A DNA stretch of 64,000 nucleotides from NCBI RefSeq assembly GCF_023856365.1, contig NC_064535.1, forward strand, positions 13,288,363 to 13,352,362. The letters run 5' to 3'. Source of the stretch: Brienomyrus brachyistius (Eukaryota > Chordata > Actinopteri > Osteoglossiformes > Mormyridae). A model generated the notes under the pieces. That model had not been told where the DNA came from, ran no database searches, and saw nothing but the letters and a program-made list of their open reading frames with translations. A program made the translations under genes and the position numbers. Positions within the stretch are counted from its first letter, which is position 1. Every line of letters starts with the position of its first letter. Shown one piece after another: positions 44,401 through 55,600 of the stretch.

Positions 44401-47400
44401 CTGGGGACCCACAGAGGTCATCCCAAAAACCCCCAGCCACCTCGGCTCTCCATGGATCAGGTTCTCCACCCCTGCTCTATAGGTCTGTGAGATGCTTCAG
44501 TTTTAGCAGGTAAGTCTTTCAGAGAACTGGATTGGACGTCATCCCTAGCATATATTACACAGGGCCCAATGACAAAAGAGAAAGAGAGATGACAGCATAA
44601 CCTGTGGAGATTCGCTCACATTGCTGTTTCAGCACTCCCTTCATGCTGCTCCTCTTCATCTGCTCCTTCAGAGGGCAGCCTTTACCCTGACCGGCCGCCA
44701 TGGCCTCCTTGCCTGGCCGGTAGTGGCACAGCTCGTTGGAATAGCCGTCGTCCTCCCCGTCGTACTCGTACTTCTCCTCACTGTAGTCGCTGAACTTGTC
44801 ATAGTCGCTGTTTTTATGCCTCTGCATCTTAGAGTGGCTTCCACTGGACTGCCCATGCTAAAAAGTCATCAATATCCAGACATCAAAGACGCATGAAAGC
44901 AGGTAACAGTCTATTACAAGCCCAGGGGCCCTAAATTCATGCTAGACTCTGAGGCTGTTCCATCATGGCCCTCATATTAAGGTGTAAAATCTTTTTCTCC
45001 GTTAATAGGTTAATGCTGTTGATGCAGGACAGCTCTGAAGAGAGAGCTCCAAGGCTCAGGGTTTCATTCCTGCCCTGCCTGGGTGTGAAGTGACGGACGC
45101 AGAATAATACTGAATTTATTGTTGGCTACTGTTACTTACTGTTCTTGAAGTGTCTGTTTTCTCACTCAGGTATCAATTTTCAGCTTTACTGACAAATGAA
45201 TGAATGGATGCAAACTAAAGCACTGACCTGGCCATCATAGTCACGGTAAGAGCTTGAGGACTTTTTGCTCTTGGATCTTTCCGGGCGCTCGTTCTCCGAG
45301 TCATAGCTGTCGGAAGTGTCTGAACTGGAGGGGGAGTGATGCTGAGGCCAAAAGAGTGGGGGAAAGGTGGGGAAAACATTACATGGAGGAGTACCGTGCC
45401 AAGGCTCCCCACCCCAAAGATTACGAGGGAAAACAAACTATTAACAATTCTGGAGATGTACCAGAATGATGAACAAGTAGCAGTTAAAAAATATGACTGG
45501 TTAAAGAGGTTTAACAGTGAATCAAACTCTGATGACACACGCTGAGACAAAATAGAGATAACCCAGTGACGACAACTTACTTGTCTGAGTTCATCATATT
45601 ACACATAAAAACAGGAAAGCTTGATTTTCTAGACGTTTTCTAAGACTCCATATGCCATGATATCAGCCTGCCGCCTGTACTGTCTGTGGTATTGTGAACT
45701 CCTAACCCTGAGGTGGAGGCTGATGGCGACCATGACACTGACCCACCAAGCTCACCTTCTGCCTGTCCCGCCTTCTCTTCTTGGATCGCCTCTTCTCCTT
45801 CACTTTCTTGTACCTCTTCCTGGAGTGTCTGTGGCCCCTGTCATCTCTCTCCTTCTCTCTCTCTTTTTCTTCGTTGGCTTCTTTCACTTCTTTTGCCTCA
45901 TCTTCAAGGCTGACCCCTTCATCGTCGATCTCTCCATCCTCCAGCTCGCCATCCTCTCTTCATGAAACATTAGCAAAACACATTAAAGATCAAATACCGT
46001 TAAGTTGGAAGAATAAAAAAAAAATATTTTTTTTTAAATACTTATATTACATTTTAAAAATCCCTTCCTTGCTCACTGCAGCACTAGTCAACATGAAGGT
46101 CCTTTCACATCATGCATCTAGTACGTTGTAAAACTTCAACAACAGTGATTATAAATGTAAAAACACAATGGCAGTATCCATACCAAAATCTGGCTTATAA
46201 AGTATAGTAAAAAAAAAAAAACAGAAAAAACTCAAGCTATTTTAAACACAAATCAAGTAACTGCAACCAAAACATGCTTAGCATTCCTAGCTAAATGCAA
46301 ATATCAATTTAAGCTATACAAGTGATTCATATCACAATTGGGCTGCTCATATACCAACAACCACCACAGTTTTTCTTAACATCTTCACTCCGACCAAGGC
46401 AAATAAGTCAATGTCACACTAAACAAACATCAGCAACTGCTTATTGTAAATACCTTTAACCTTCTACTGATAAGTAGAGTGTACATTTATAATGATAAAC
46501 TAGCAGGAAATTACAGTGCCAGCATGTGTGCAGGGGGCCTGAAAGGGGGAGATCTCGTCAATGGGAGCCCTGTGGTTAAAAGAGGAGCCCTCTGAGACTT
46601 AGGAATACAGGCCTGGACCACCATGCCCTTGTACTGTTACGGGCAAAGCAAACTGTAGACAGATAGGGCACTGTGAATACTGGGTATGACTCAGCTGAGA
46701 AAAACCTAAAGTCATTTTGTCCACATAGCGAACATTTCAGTCTACAAAGGTTTGAACCCACAGCTGATACCAAATTACTGCATGACCAATTCCAGAGCTT
46801 CTTCGCAAGGGAATGAAACTGCATGCTGTCTTTAGTTGAAATTAAAAGAAACGCTGGGGTATAACTGTCCCTGGGTAAAGCCTTGGCCTTAAAAATTGCT
46901 TGACTGGAAAATGAAACGACCTCAGGTCTTGATTGTTTTCTCAAACAAATGGGGCAACAACATAACTTCACTTTGGATTTGGTCATTGCTGACAATGTTT
47001 ATCAATGCTTTAGTTATCAAGTTCAAAGCTGCTTCAAACATTATGGTTCACCAAAAATTTTAACGAAAAACAGTTTTGCTGTCGGTCACTTATTACTTGC
47101 TAAAGGAACGGATCTCAATGGAGTGAAGATTTAACTGCAATGAACAATTAACTGCTACAATGAACAGCGTACCTGGCAAAATGCCAAGGCTATCAGAACG
47201 GGATTACAGACATACAATCTAATTGTACTGGCGAGTCTATGGCGATATGCTGTATTATTGATGATGGCATGCATGTACTGAAAGCATTTGAATAAAGTAG
47301 AATGAATGTTGTGAATATTAGCAGATATAGACACATACATAAACTGATTATCTGTAATATCATCTGCATAAGTAACAGCGATAGAGTTTTAAACAAAAAG

Positions 47401-49637
47401 CTAATTAAAAAAAATTAGAACCCACTTAAGTCTGCATGTCTATACCAGTCATATTTCCCCAGTACTGCATGAAGTGACCATTTAATTAAAGTGAACTCAA
47501 CTATGCCTGAAAGCTTGTAAGACCATCCAAGTCAAGAGGTGAGGTGTTTCCTACAATCTATAGTTACAATGTAAATGTTAAAAAAAAACGGAGCGCTAAG
47601 AAGTAGACCAGCGTTAACTGCTCCAGAAAGCCTGAAAATTCCTGTTCACTTAAAACTGAGTCAACACCTCGGTTTGCAGTCACCTCTACGTTCCATTTAT
47701 GAACAGACAGCCTGTTAGCTAATTAAACAGAAAAAAGAAACCCTAGAGCCGCATGACCTTCTTATAAACGAGAGACAGAAAACCTCATTGTGTGAAATCA
47801 TTTACATACCCACTCCCTAAGCAAAGAGCATAACCAGCTGATAACCAAACATGGAATTATAACCTGAGGATTGCTGGGCCAAATCCTAATATGTAACTGT
47901 CCATGAAAAGTGGTAGTAAAATTGACAACACAGCTAATTAACAGAAAAATCTAAAATTAACTTCAGAACAAATGATACTCCAACCCATGGAAATGCACTT
48001 TGATTCAAAACCTCATTATTGCTTTTATACTCATTTAGGAAAGTATTTTCAACATTTTATCTAATTTCCACAGCTGATACTTAAATGGTGTTTTAAATGC
48101 CAATTTGCAAGACTTCAATCACAGATCAAGGTAATTATTTTTAAATGCACATTAATATTACAGCTACTATTTCTAAATCAATTAGTTGAGTCACATTTCT
48201 CTGTCAATATCAATATAAAAACTAAAATTTACCAGGTTTATTATACGGGTTAGATATAGTATAATTATGGTATATGTAAACTATAAACATAAATATCATA
48301 AATATATATATATATGTATACAAAACTAATATCTATGTCAGTTTTAACATTATTTAAATACTTGTATTTCTCAAAAAATCCAGGTCAACCTAAAGTTTTT
48401 GAAGAACCACAACAAACCTGAAAACTAAGATTTTTAATGAACCTACTTTATTAACATTCACTAAAATGATTGTAATAGTATTAACAGCCTGCAAACCTAA
48501 GTAAGGCAGTAGGAATCAGAGTGGAATAGGGCTTAGACTTCTAGTCTGCTAATAACTGGTAAAATCCTAGGAGGTGTTCTACTGTTGAGAGATATTAATC
48601 CTAAATGAACTCAAAATTCTTACTTTTTAAATGGGTCAAAACATGTACATTTCTTTGGGTAAAAGTGTCAGCTAAGTAATAGAGTAAAACACTGAACTGC
48701 TGCTACATATCAAACTTCATGTAACTAGAACAAGTCAAAACATTTTCAGGCTGAAATATAGGCAGGCATATTACCAGTTAAGTCTATCTCGCTGTCAATA
48801 CCAGCAAGCAATAGTTTTATAGTTAATAATCCACATAATTTGTCCTCCACATGCAAATATTTCTCTCCACTCTATGCAAAGGATATAACCATTAAACTGG
48901 GAAAGATGGACAACTATTAATTCCCCAGAAAACCGATGGAAGTGAAACACGTGGAATTATTACCAGCACTGTACCGCTACAAACTACGTAAGCTGCGTTG
49001 ACCAGTTTCAGTGAATTTAGTTTCCCCACTACTGGCAGCTAAGTAACGCTCACATGGGAATGTCAGACAGAGCGCGCGAACGCGCGAGGCTGTCGTACGT
49101 CACCTTCATTTACATATTAAAAAAAACTGGCAACATGAAAGTCACGAGCCACACTTTCAAAATGGTCGAGACATCCCTTCCTGTCGTGCCCCCCCAAAGG
49201 AAAAAAAAAATCTTCCAAACTGGTTAGCTGGCTAGCTATTCGCTTGCGCTAACTACACAACGACTACCCGACCTGTTTATTGGATTGCACAACTCAGTTT
49301 CTATGACAAGTGCGTTTATGGCACGAAAATGTTTGAGAGCTACAAGCTAGCTCCGTAATATTAAAAATAAGGAAGCATGCAAAAGGGATCTAGCTACCTA
49401 GCTTGCTAAGGCCTGACTTAATCCAGGAAATCCACCGCAACAAAATAAATTTACACCGAGCTCCCCAAAAATAGAACGAATACAAGCATTTACTCTAGCC
49501 GCACAAATGAACTTTTACAAAATAATTTTTTAGATAAGAATGTTACTCGACCTTTCGTCCCCTGCAAGTTCAGAGTCTGTCATGTTTTTGTCAAGAACGG
49601 GGTTTGGGGGATTGGAGAAAAGGCTCGCGAAAGCCAT
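38468..49637 (-). CDS. zc3h6: CCCH-type zinc finger protein ZC3H6
   Basis: Twelve coding exons: 49637 or 49583-49552, 45957-45756, 45341-45228, 44857-44602, 44092-43953, 43773-43654, 43145-43031, 42482-42373, 42187-41961, 41625-41174, 40686-40483, 39918-38468. From the ATG at 49583 ([11 protein letters not shown]) the CDS is 3423 nt, 1140 aa, in phase; human ZC3H6 is about 1189 aa by memory. The N-terminus is acidic ([10 protein letters not shown]) then Lys/Arg-rich. Three CCCH fingers follow: Cys278-286-292-His296, Cys308-316-322-His326, Cys331-340-346-His350. Then come [32 protein letters not shown], many DPR repeats, and the end [14 protein letters not shown]. The family binds RNA; its paralogue ZC3H4 restrains non-coding transcription with WDR82. 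ZC3H4 shares the C-terminus, so linkage to ttl and fbln7 decides the name. One intron is AT-AC type. The ATG at 49637 would add 18 residues in frame. Confidence 0.94.
42483..43030 (-). other. zc3h6: AT-AC U12-type intron of zc3h6
   Basis: On the minus strand the intron starts ATATCCTG (43030 downwards), the U12 5' splice-site consensus, and ends TTCAC with terminal AC at 42484-42483. A TCCTTGAC branch-point match lies at 42502-42495, with its branch A 13 nt from the intron end, inside the usual U12 range. Removing exactly this segment joins YMH plus A with AT-GAA to give YMHNEYPCKF, the conserved link between fingers 2 and 3. No GT-AG alternative restores that protein. Confidence 0.9.
44299..44474. 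mobile_element. hAT-type MITE in a zc3h6 intron, 176 bp
   Basis: Starts CAGGGGTGGGGAACCTGATCC and ends in the near-perfect inverse (GGATCAGGTTCTCCACCCCTG). Flanks CACTATAG (44291-44298) and CTCTATAG (44475-44482) agree at seven of eight positions. The middle contains 'cagtggttctcaactccagtcctggggaccca', the terminal text of a second hAT family like that in nanp, suggesting a nested or composite origin. Confidence 0.88.
45958..49551 (-). other. zc3h6: Large first intron of zc3h6
   Basis: About 3.6 kb of AT-rich DNA between coding exons 1 and 2. It includes an (AT)n tract at 48302-48315 and a CpG patch at 49071-49087 with CGCGCG text. No exon, repeat family or RNA gene is supported by eye. Confidence 0.6.
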
Positions 49638-52617
49638 GATGATTGGAAACGAAATTGCCCTTCTCCCGAAACAAGAGTGAGTTGCATTCAGTCACTCAAA
49701 GGAGACGTTGGATTGTGAGAGATGATGAAGGATTGCATTAGTTTAAAAAACTCACGGTTACAAGTCTTTACAGTGAAACAGTAAACACAGACTTTATCCA
49801 GTCTCTTATCAATGTTTTAAACTGTAAACACAGTTTTGATACCCCCGCTTTGCTAATGTCCCGTCGGTTGACTGTTTTCTTGGTGAAATATTGGAGACGG
49901 AGGGTGAAACAAACAGAAATTGAATCATTTTCGATGGTTTCTATTCCTTCACAAAACATGGCGCCCGCAACGCATTCTCAAAATGGCTGCGATGAACCAA
50001 AGAACGCTAGTTGTATTCTTCCACTTGCAAGGTTAGACCTATGAGATCAGTCTAGCCTGCGGCCGCTGCATAGCTATACGGCTAACCATTGGCCAATAAG
50101 CTTTAATTTATGCGAATATATAATACCCCTCTGATTCGATTGGAGTACATAGCGCCCAAGAAATGAAGTCGTGGTCAAACAGTAAAGGTTGGCAGACCGT
50201 AAAGAACTCTATCCAATGAAAAATGATGTAACGTCATTCTAGCGGAATGATTTGTGAAAAGAGAACTACGCGTTTTTCTTGAAACAATAAGCTAAATTTT
50301 ATTAGTTTAACACATGTTTGCTAGACTTTTAAAGGATGTAGCATTAACCGTTTATTTGATTTTTTTTTGTTAAAAAATACATTTTACCAGAGCTGTTTTA
50401 AATATATTTACCTCTTTGTTGGGTTAGATAAAATTATCCCTTGCTGCCAGTAGGTGTCATTCTAACCCCAAAAATACATTTAGCTGCTCATCTTCGATTC
50501 TGAAATAAACTTACATAAAAACTTTTCATGTGATTATATGGTTGTGCCTTGCTTTGTTCTGGCCTCCTGTCAACGATATGTCTTTTGCCTTGGGTCCTGT
50601 GTCACTAATGTAAGCCTGTTCCTCCCACGATCATAAACTAAACAAGCGTTTAGCACATGAATGAATGAATGAATGAATGTATTATTTCGCCTCAGTATAT
50701 ACTATATGGGTACCCTATAATTGCTGGAACATGCATATTTCTCAGACATACATATTTCTCAACATTTTATTTCCATCTATCAGCCCACCATTTGAACACA
50801 TCCTGGTCAGAGTTGATGGGACATTTTAACTTTAATTATACTATTGAATGGCAGGGTATCTGTGAAAATTGATGGATGGATGGATGGATGGATTGATGTA
50901 CCATTGTTATACCAGCTGCACTGTATGAAATATGAAATATATTTTAGTTGATTTAAGAGAGCTAAAATATTATGGACACAGTTTTAGTCTCTGAAAGTAA
51001 AACTTTATTTCTGTCCATAGATTTCTTTTTATTGAATTTGTATACAATGGTTCTCATATGATAATTTTTTTTTTGCAGAAATACAAAATCTGTAATATAT
51101 TACAAATATATCCATCCATCATTTCATCTTCCAAATATGAGATGAGAGGCCCATCCTGGCATCACAGAAGGCTGCAGTGCACACTGGACAGAATGCCAGT
51201 CCATCACAGGAAACATACAGACACACGCAACAAAAAAATGTGTTAACCTCCAACCTTGGAAGTGCAGTAAAGTTGCCAGAATCAATAATTCATTACTCCA
51301 TTCCTTATTACCTTTTGCACTGTTTAGGAACATGTTCACGCCTGTGAACTGCTGTTTACACACTGAAATGCATCTAAAATTTCATTTTTTCTGCAGCAGC
51401 CGCTAAAATAGGTCTCAGCGAATCATAAAAAATCTATTTATTTACCAAAACCTGTCAGATTTTGTATTGCTCATAGCAATGCCTTGTTATTCAGAGATTT
51501 AAACAAAGCAAAGACAGATGACTTACATTGAAAGTAATCGTTGTATTTAAATTTTGACATTTTGTTTATTTGTTTTCATCCAAAGTGATGTACATATCTG
51601 AGAAAGCAAGGTCAGACAGGCCCAGGAATAATTGGTGGTTTTGGCCCAACAGGGAAATCACTCTGCCAACCAATTCTTCAATATGTTCTTTTTTTGTCAG
51701 TGTATCATACTTTAAATGTCACCGAATAAGTGGCAGACACTGGATGGATAGACATATATGCAAAAAGAGTTCAGTAGTACAATTTCCTAAAAAAAAAGAC
51801 AGAGTGCGATTAATTAAATAATTTAAGAAACCCAATCAGTAATCAATTCTCCTTGCTGTTTTATGATATATTCTTAACCCCAATTATATCCGAGATGCTG
51901 CAAAAAGAAAAGCATACATAGCAGTATGCACGAAAATCACGTAGCAGCCCAGTGCGAATATCATCCATGCTATGCATACATAGTGTTAGGCGGAATGTTT
52001 CATGCTGTCTTTTTAATATAGCCATACTTTTCCTTCTTTAAGAAGCGCTGTACATCACTGTTTTTTGGGGGAAACTGCGTTGGGTTTGGGCCGCGTATGT
52101 GCAGCTTTTGATCATTTTAACAAGTAGGTTCAATAGCAGCGATATAATCTGACTTGCTCTGACCTGCAGGACGGAGCAGTGCGCTCGCGCATATGGCGAA
52201 CCTGCGCTGTTCTGCTTCATGAACTTCCAGATGGCAGCTTGCGTTCCGACGATGGCGATTTTCCGAGCGAAAGAAGGGGGGCAAAAAACCTGGGAATTTC
52301 GCGCTGTGTTGAGGTGTTGGTGGGAGGGATTACTACATGCATCCCCAGTAAGAGTCCACGCTGTGTTTGGTAGCTGCTTTGACTTTTCTTTCGGGCTCCT
52401 GAAGCGCATGGATATACGAGTATCCCCAAACTGCTGGTGTGCATACCGCAGACGAGCATCACTACTTCAGACTTGAAACCTGTTTCCTGCTGCGCTCTAC
52501 TGTAGATTGAAGTTTCAGATTTGGAATACAACAGGCTTTCTTTTACTTTACCTGGAGTTTTTCGCCGCGCTGTTTTAATATAGATATATACAATTAAACG
52601 CAAATATAGCTGAAGAC
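49638..52617. promoter_or_regulatory. Divergent promoter region of zc3h6 (-) and fbln7 (+), with simple repeats
   Basis: zc3h6 starts at 49637 or 49583 reading left and fbln7 at 52618 reading right, so both promoters lie here. Repeats seen: (ATGA)n at 50657-50679, (GGAT)n at 50871-50898, a 'catccatcattt' type fragment at 51107-51240, and a dispersed repeat at 51541-51675 related to 640-970. I see no gene; the short ORFs are random. Confidence 0.5.
51541..51675 (+). repeat. Dispersed fish repeat copy
   Basis: Contains 'catccaaagtgatgtacat' and 'ggcccaacagggaaatcactctgccaacc', closely matching the copy at 828-967 ('gggcccaacagtgaaatcactttgccaacc'). Confidence 0.6.
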
Positions 52618-55600
52618 ATGATGCGCAAAGTTCAGTGCAGCTGTCTGCTGCTGCTGTGTTTGACAGCGATCGATCACTGTCACGGCGTCACGCAGGTTAG
52701 TATGAACTTTATCGCAATCGCATGTTACATACATATAAAAGCGCTTCTCTGATAGTAACTCTATAATTTACTAATATCAAAAAATATAATACGTGCTATA
52801 ACAAACTGGAGCGAGATTATCTCAATGCATAATGGTCGCATATTTGTATTGTTGTGTTTATTGTATTTTACATTCAAATGTCTATTAATTTGCATGTGAT
52901 TGTTAAAATAGTTTAATAGTCTTTAATTGTTTAATGATTTAATTGTGATTTGGAATTTGGCAATTCTGATTAGAAATACACCAAATCTTTAGCCATTTAA
53001 TACAATATTGTGCATGTTTTGAAAACTTCTTAAAACGCATCCAAGTGGAAATTCCAGTTAAAGCTATTTGACCTGATCAACTGGTCTCAGCTGGTATGAA
53101 CTGGCCAGAATTATTAGCCAGGACATCACCAGTAAATCTGTGAAACAGGTACTGATACAATACAGCTATTAATCCAAAACTTTACCTCAATAATCTGTTT
53201 AAAATCACACTCTTGTTCTGCTTGAATAGAAAGTACTTAAATCCAGGGCTAATTACATACTGTGAATTTTAGTGTAATATCTCTTTGCAGCATGACCGTG
53301 TTCTGTGCAGTCCTCTGTGGTCCAGATGGGTCTCTAATGATAGAATACCGCTAAATGCAGACATCCAGGCCAGTGGGTGGCGCTGTTGTGCACTGATCAA
53401 AACATGTCCTACAGAAGAGGGTCTGTGTTCAGTCCCTGCCTGGATGGTTGCTGAAAAATTGTCCTTTCTCCGTTTAGATGGATTACATGGCTGGGTCATT
53501 GTCCCTCTCTTCACTGTACAAGTAGTCAGGCGAGCAGAGTTCTCCTCCAAGCTTGTTGCATCACTCCTGCAGCACGTTGAGCAAGGAGTGAGTGGCTTTC
53601 AGCACTCGCATTGGAAGAGGTTTGTGCTACTAGAGCCATGTGCTGGCAGATACTTACAGTGGAATTAGTTGGCCGTTCCGGATTAAGAGTGAAACAGTGA
53701 AAGACAACAGGCCTACCTAAGAGTGTAACGCTTTATAGAGTGCTGATTTCAACACGCCCGCCTCACAGGAGTCTACTGTCATCATCTAACATGACAGCTC
53801 TGCAGTCTTTGTATATGACTGATATACTGTATTGTCACTTTCTGACAATGTTCGGGTTTTTGTTTAACTTTGTTACAGGTTTCTGTAACTGCAGCCAGAG
53901 AAGGTTTATTCAAGAGAGGAGAGGAGGTTATTTATGCATCTTATGGAAAAGTATAAAGGTCTGGGTTTGCTGTAGATTCTTCATTGCTTTTGAAAGTAAT
54001 ATACATGCATGAATCACCATACATAAGCTGGATTTTTCGTGTTTGGGTGGCACAAATGTTTGCTGGATAGCACCGAAACCTCACGCCACCACGATTGTGA
54101 GTTTGCCATCATATCTGAGCAGGATTCCTGTTACAGTGTAACGACAGGCAGTTAAGTGCATTTGTGACTATACTAGCAGGCAAAATTGTGGAAAAACTTC
54201 CAATTTTTAGAGATTGCAAACATTCAACTGTTGGCTCCAAATGCTTATTTGATCATCCAATGTAGGATATCTGTAACATTCTTTGATTGTTTGTTAACTT
54301 GACCTATTCTAATTGTTTCCACAATTTTGACCACTAGTGTAGATTACACATGGGGTGTGACTCATATCTCATTCAGGGTATCCCAGCCTTGTACCCTATG
54401 TTTCAGAACAATGGGGTTTTAGTACATTTTTTTGACCAAAAGTTCTTCCATTGTTCTGAATACGAAGGACACATGTCACTCAGATCTTTCTCCCTCAGCT
54501 ACATCCAAAACACTCACAGGGTACTTGGTCTTAGATCCGGTCAGCATCTGGGCAGCAGCTTTCACGCAGCCTGACATGCCTGCAGTCCCAGATGTGGCGA
54601 GAGAGCAAGGGGCAGGGCAAGCGTGCACAGCACACATGTGACCCTGAGCTCATCCAGGGGATCCAGAAAGCTACTTCACTGAAGCAGAAGGACATGTTGC
54701 CCAGAGCTGGGGAAGGATCTGTATTAATAATGATGTGAGGCTGACCACAGTTATGTAGCAAAAATTTCGTGCAGTGCAGAATCATGTCATGTACCACAGC
54801 TGTATCTCCTCTCTTTGTTTAATATTATTTATGTTATTACTTAATATTAAATAAAATCTTTATAATAAAAGCCTACAATGGACTGGTGAGGGGGGGGGGT
54901 GTCCCCTGCATAGGGTTCTCTGGTTCTCTGCTGCTTGGAATAGGCGTCAGGTTCTTCTGTGACAATGACCTCTATAAGCAATTGGAAGACAAACAGATGA
55001 ATGTTCTAAGTAGAATAAAATGTAATAAATGTGCATGACTTGCTGTGTCAGGATCTGAAGTGTAATTTTTCTTTTGGACAGAGTTGCATAGAGAGACACC
55101 AGGTTGTGGGCGTGCTGCGCCAGATGGAGAAGTTTCTGAAGGGACAGGAGATGCGATTCACTGAAGGGCTCCGCGCTATGAAGTCCAAGTTGGCTGCCTT
55201 GCAGAACTCCGTCTCCAGGTTTCCCCAGGCAGACCAGCACGCAGGTATGCGCAGGCGGGGAAGCATGCGGACATGCGGTGCCTGTTTGTCCACACCTTCT
55301 CCTGCGGGGTCTTAATGAAGTGAACTAGGAGCTGAGGCATGTCCCGAGATGCTTTGGCAGCTCACCTGGGCGGTTAGCTCACCTGAGCTGGCTCCATCGC
55401 TAACATACCACGCTATTGGATGTCTCTACATGCTGTGACAACAGTGTCTGGCACGTTTCAAAAGGCACGCTCGCTCGAATGTGTCATTTTCCCAAGTCTT
55501 ACCTCTGGCTGGGTATTTCTGTCTACAGATTTTTTTTTCTGTCATCTTGATGGAAAATTTTCAGCCCCATCAGGTCAGCAACTCTTCAAAATGCAATATC

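Noticed and set aside
43926..44513. 195-aa plus-strand ORF
   Set aside because: Shadow of zc3h6 exon 5 plus a MITE; low-complexity translation with no recognisable domain.
53285..53668. 127-aa ORF in fbln7 intron 1
   Set aside because: No known domain, not in phase with flanking exons, and not needed to complete the fibulin-7 sequence.
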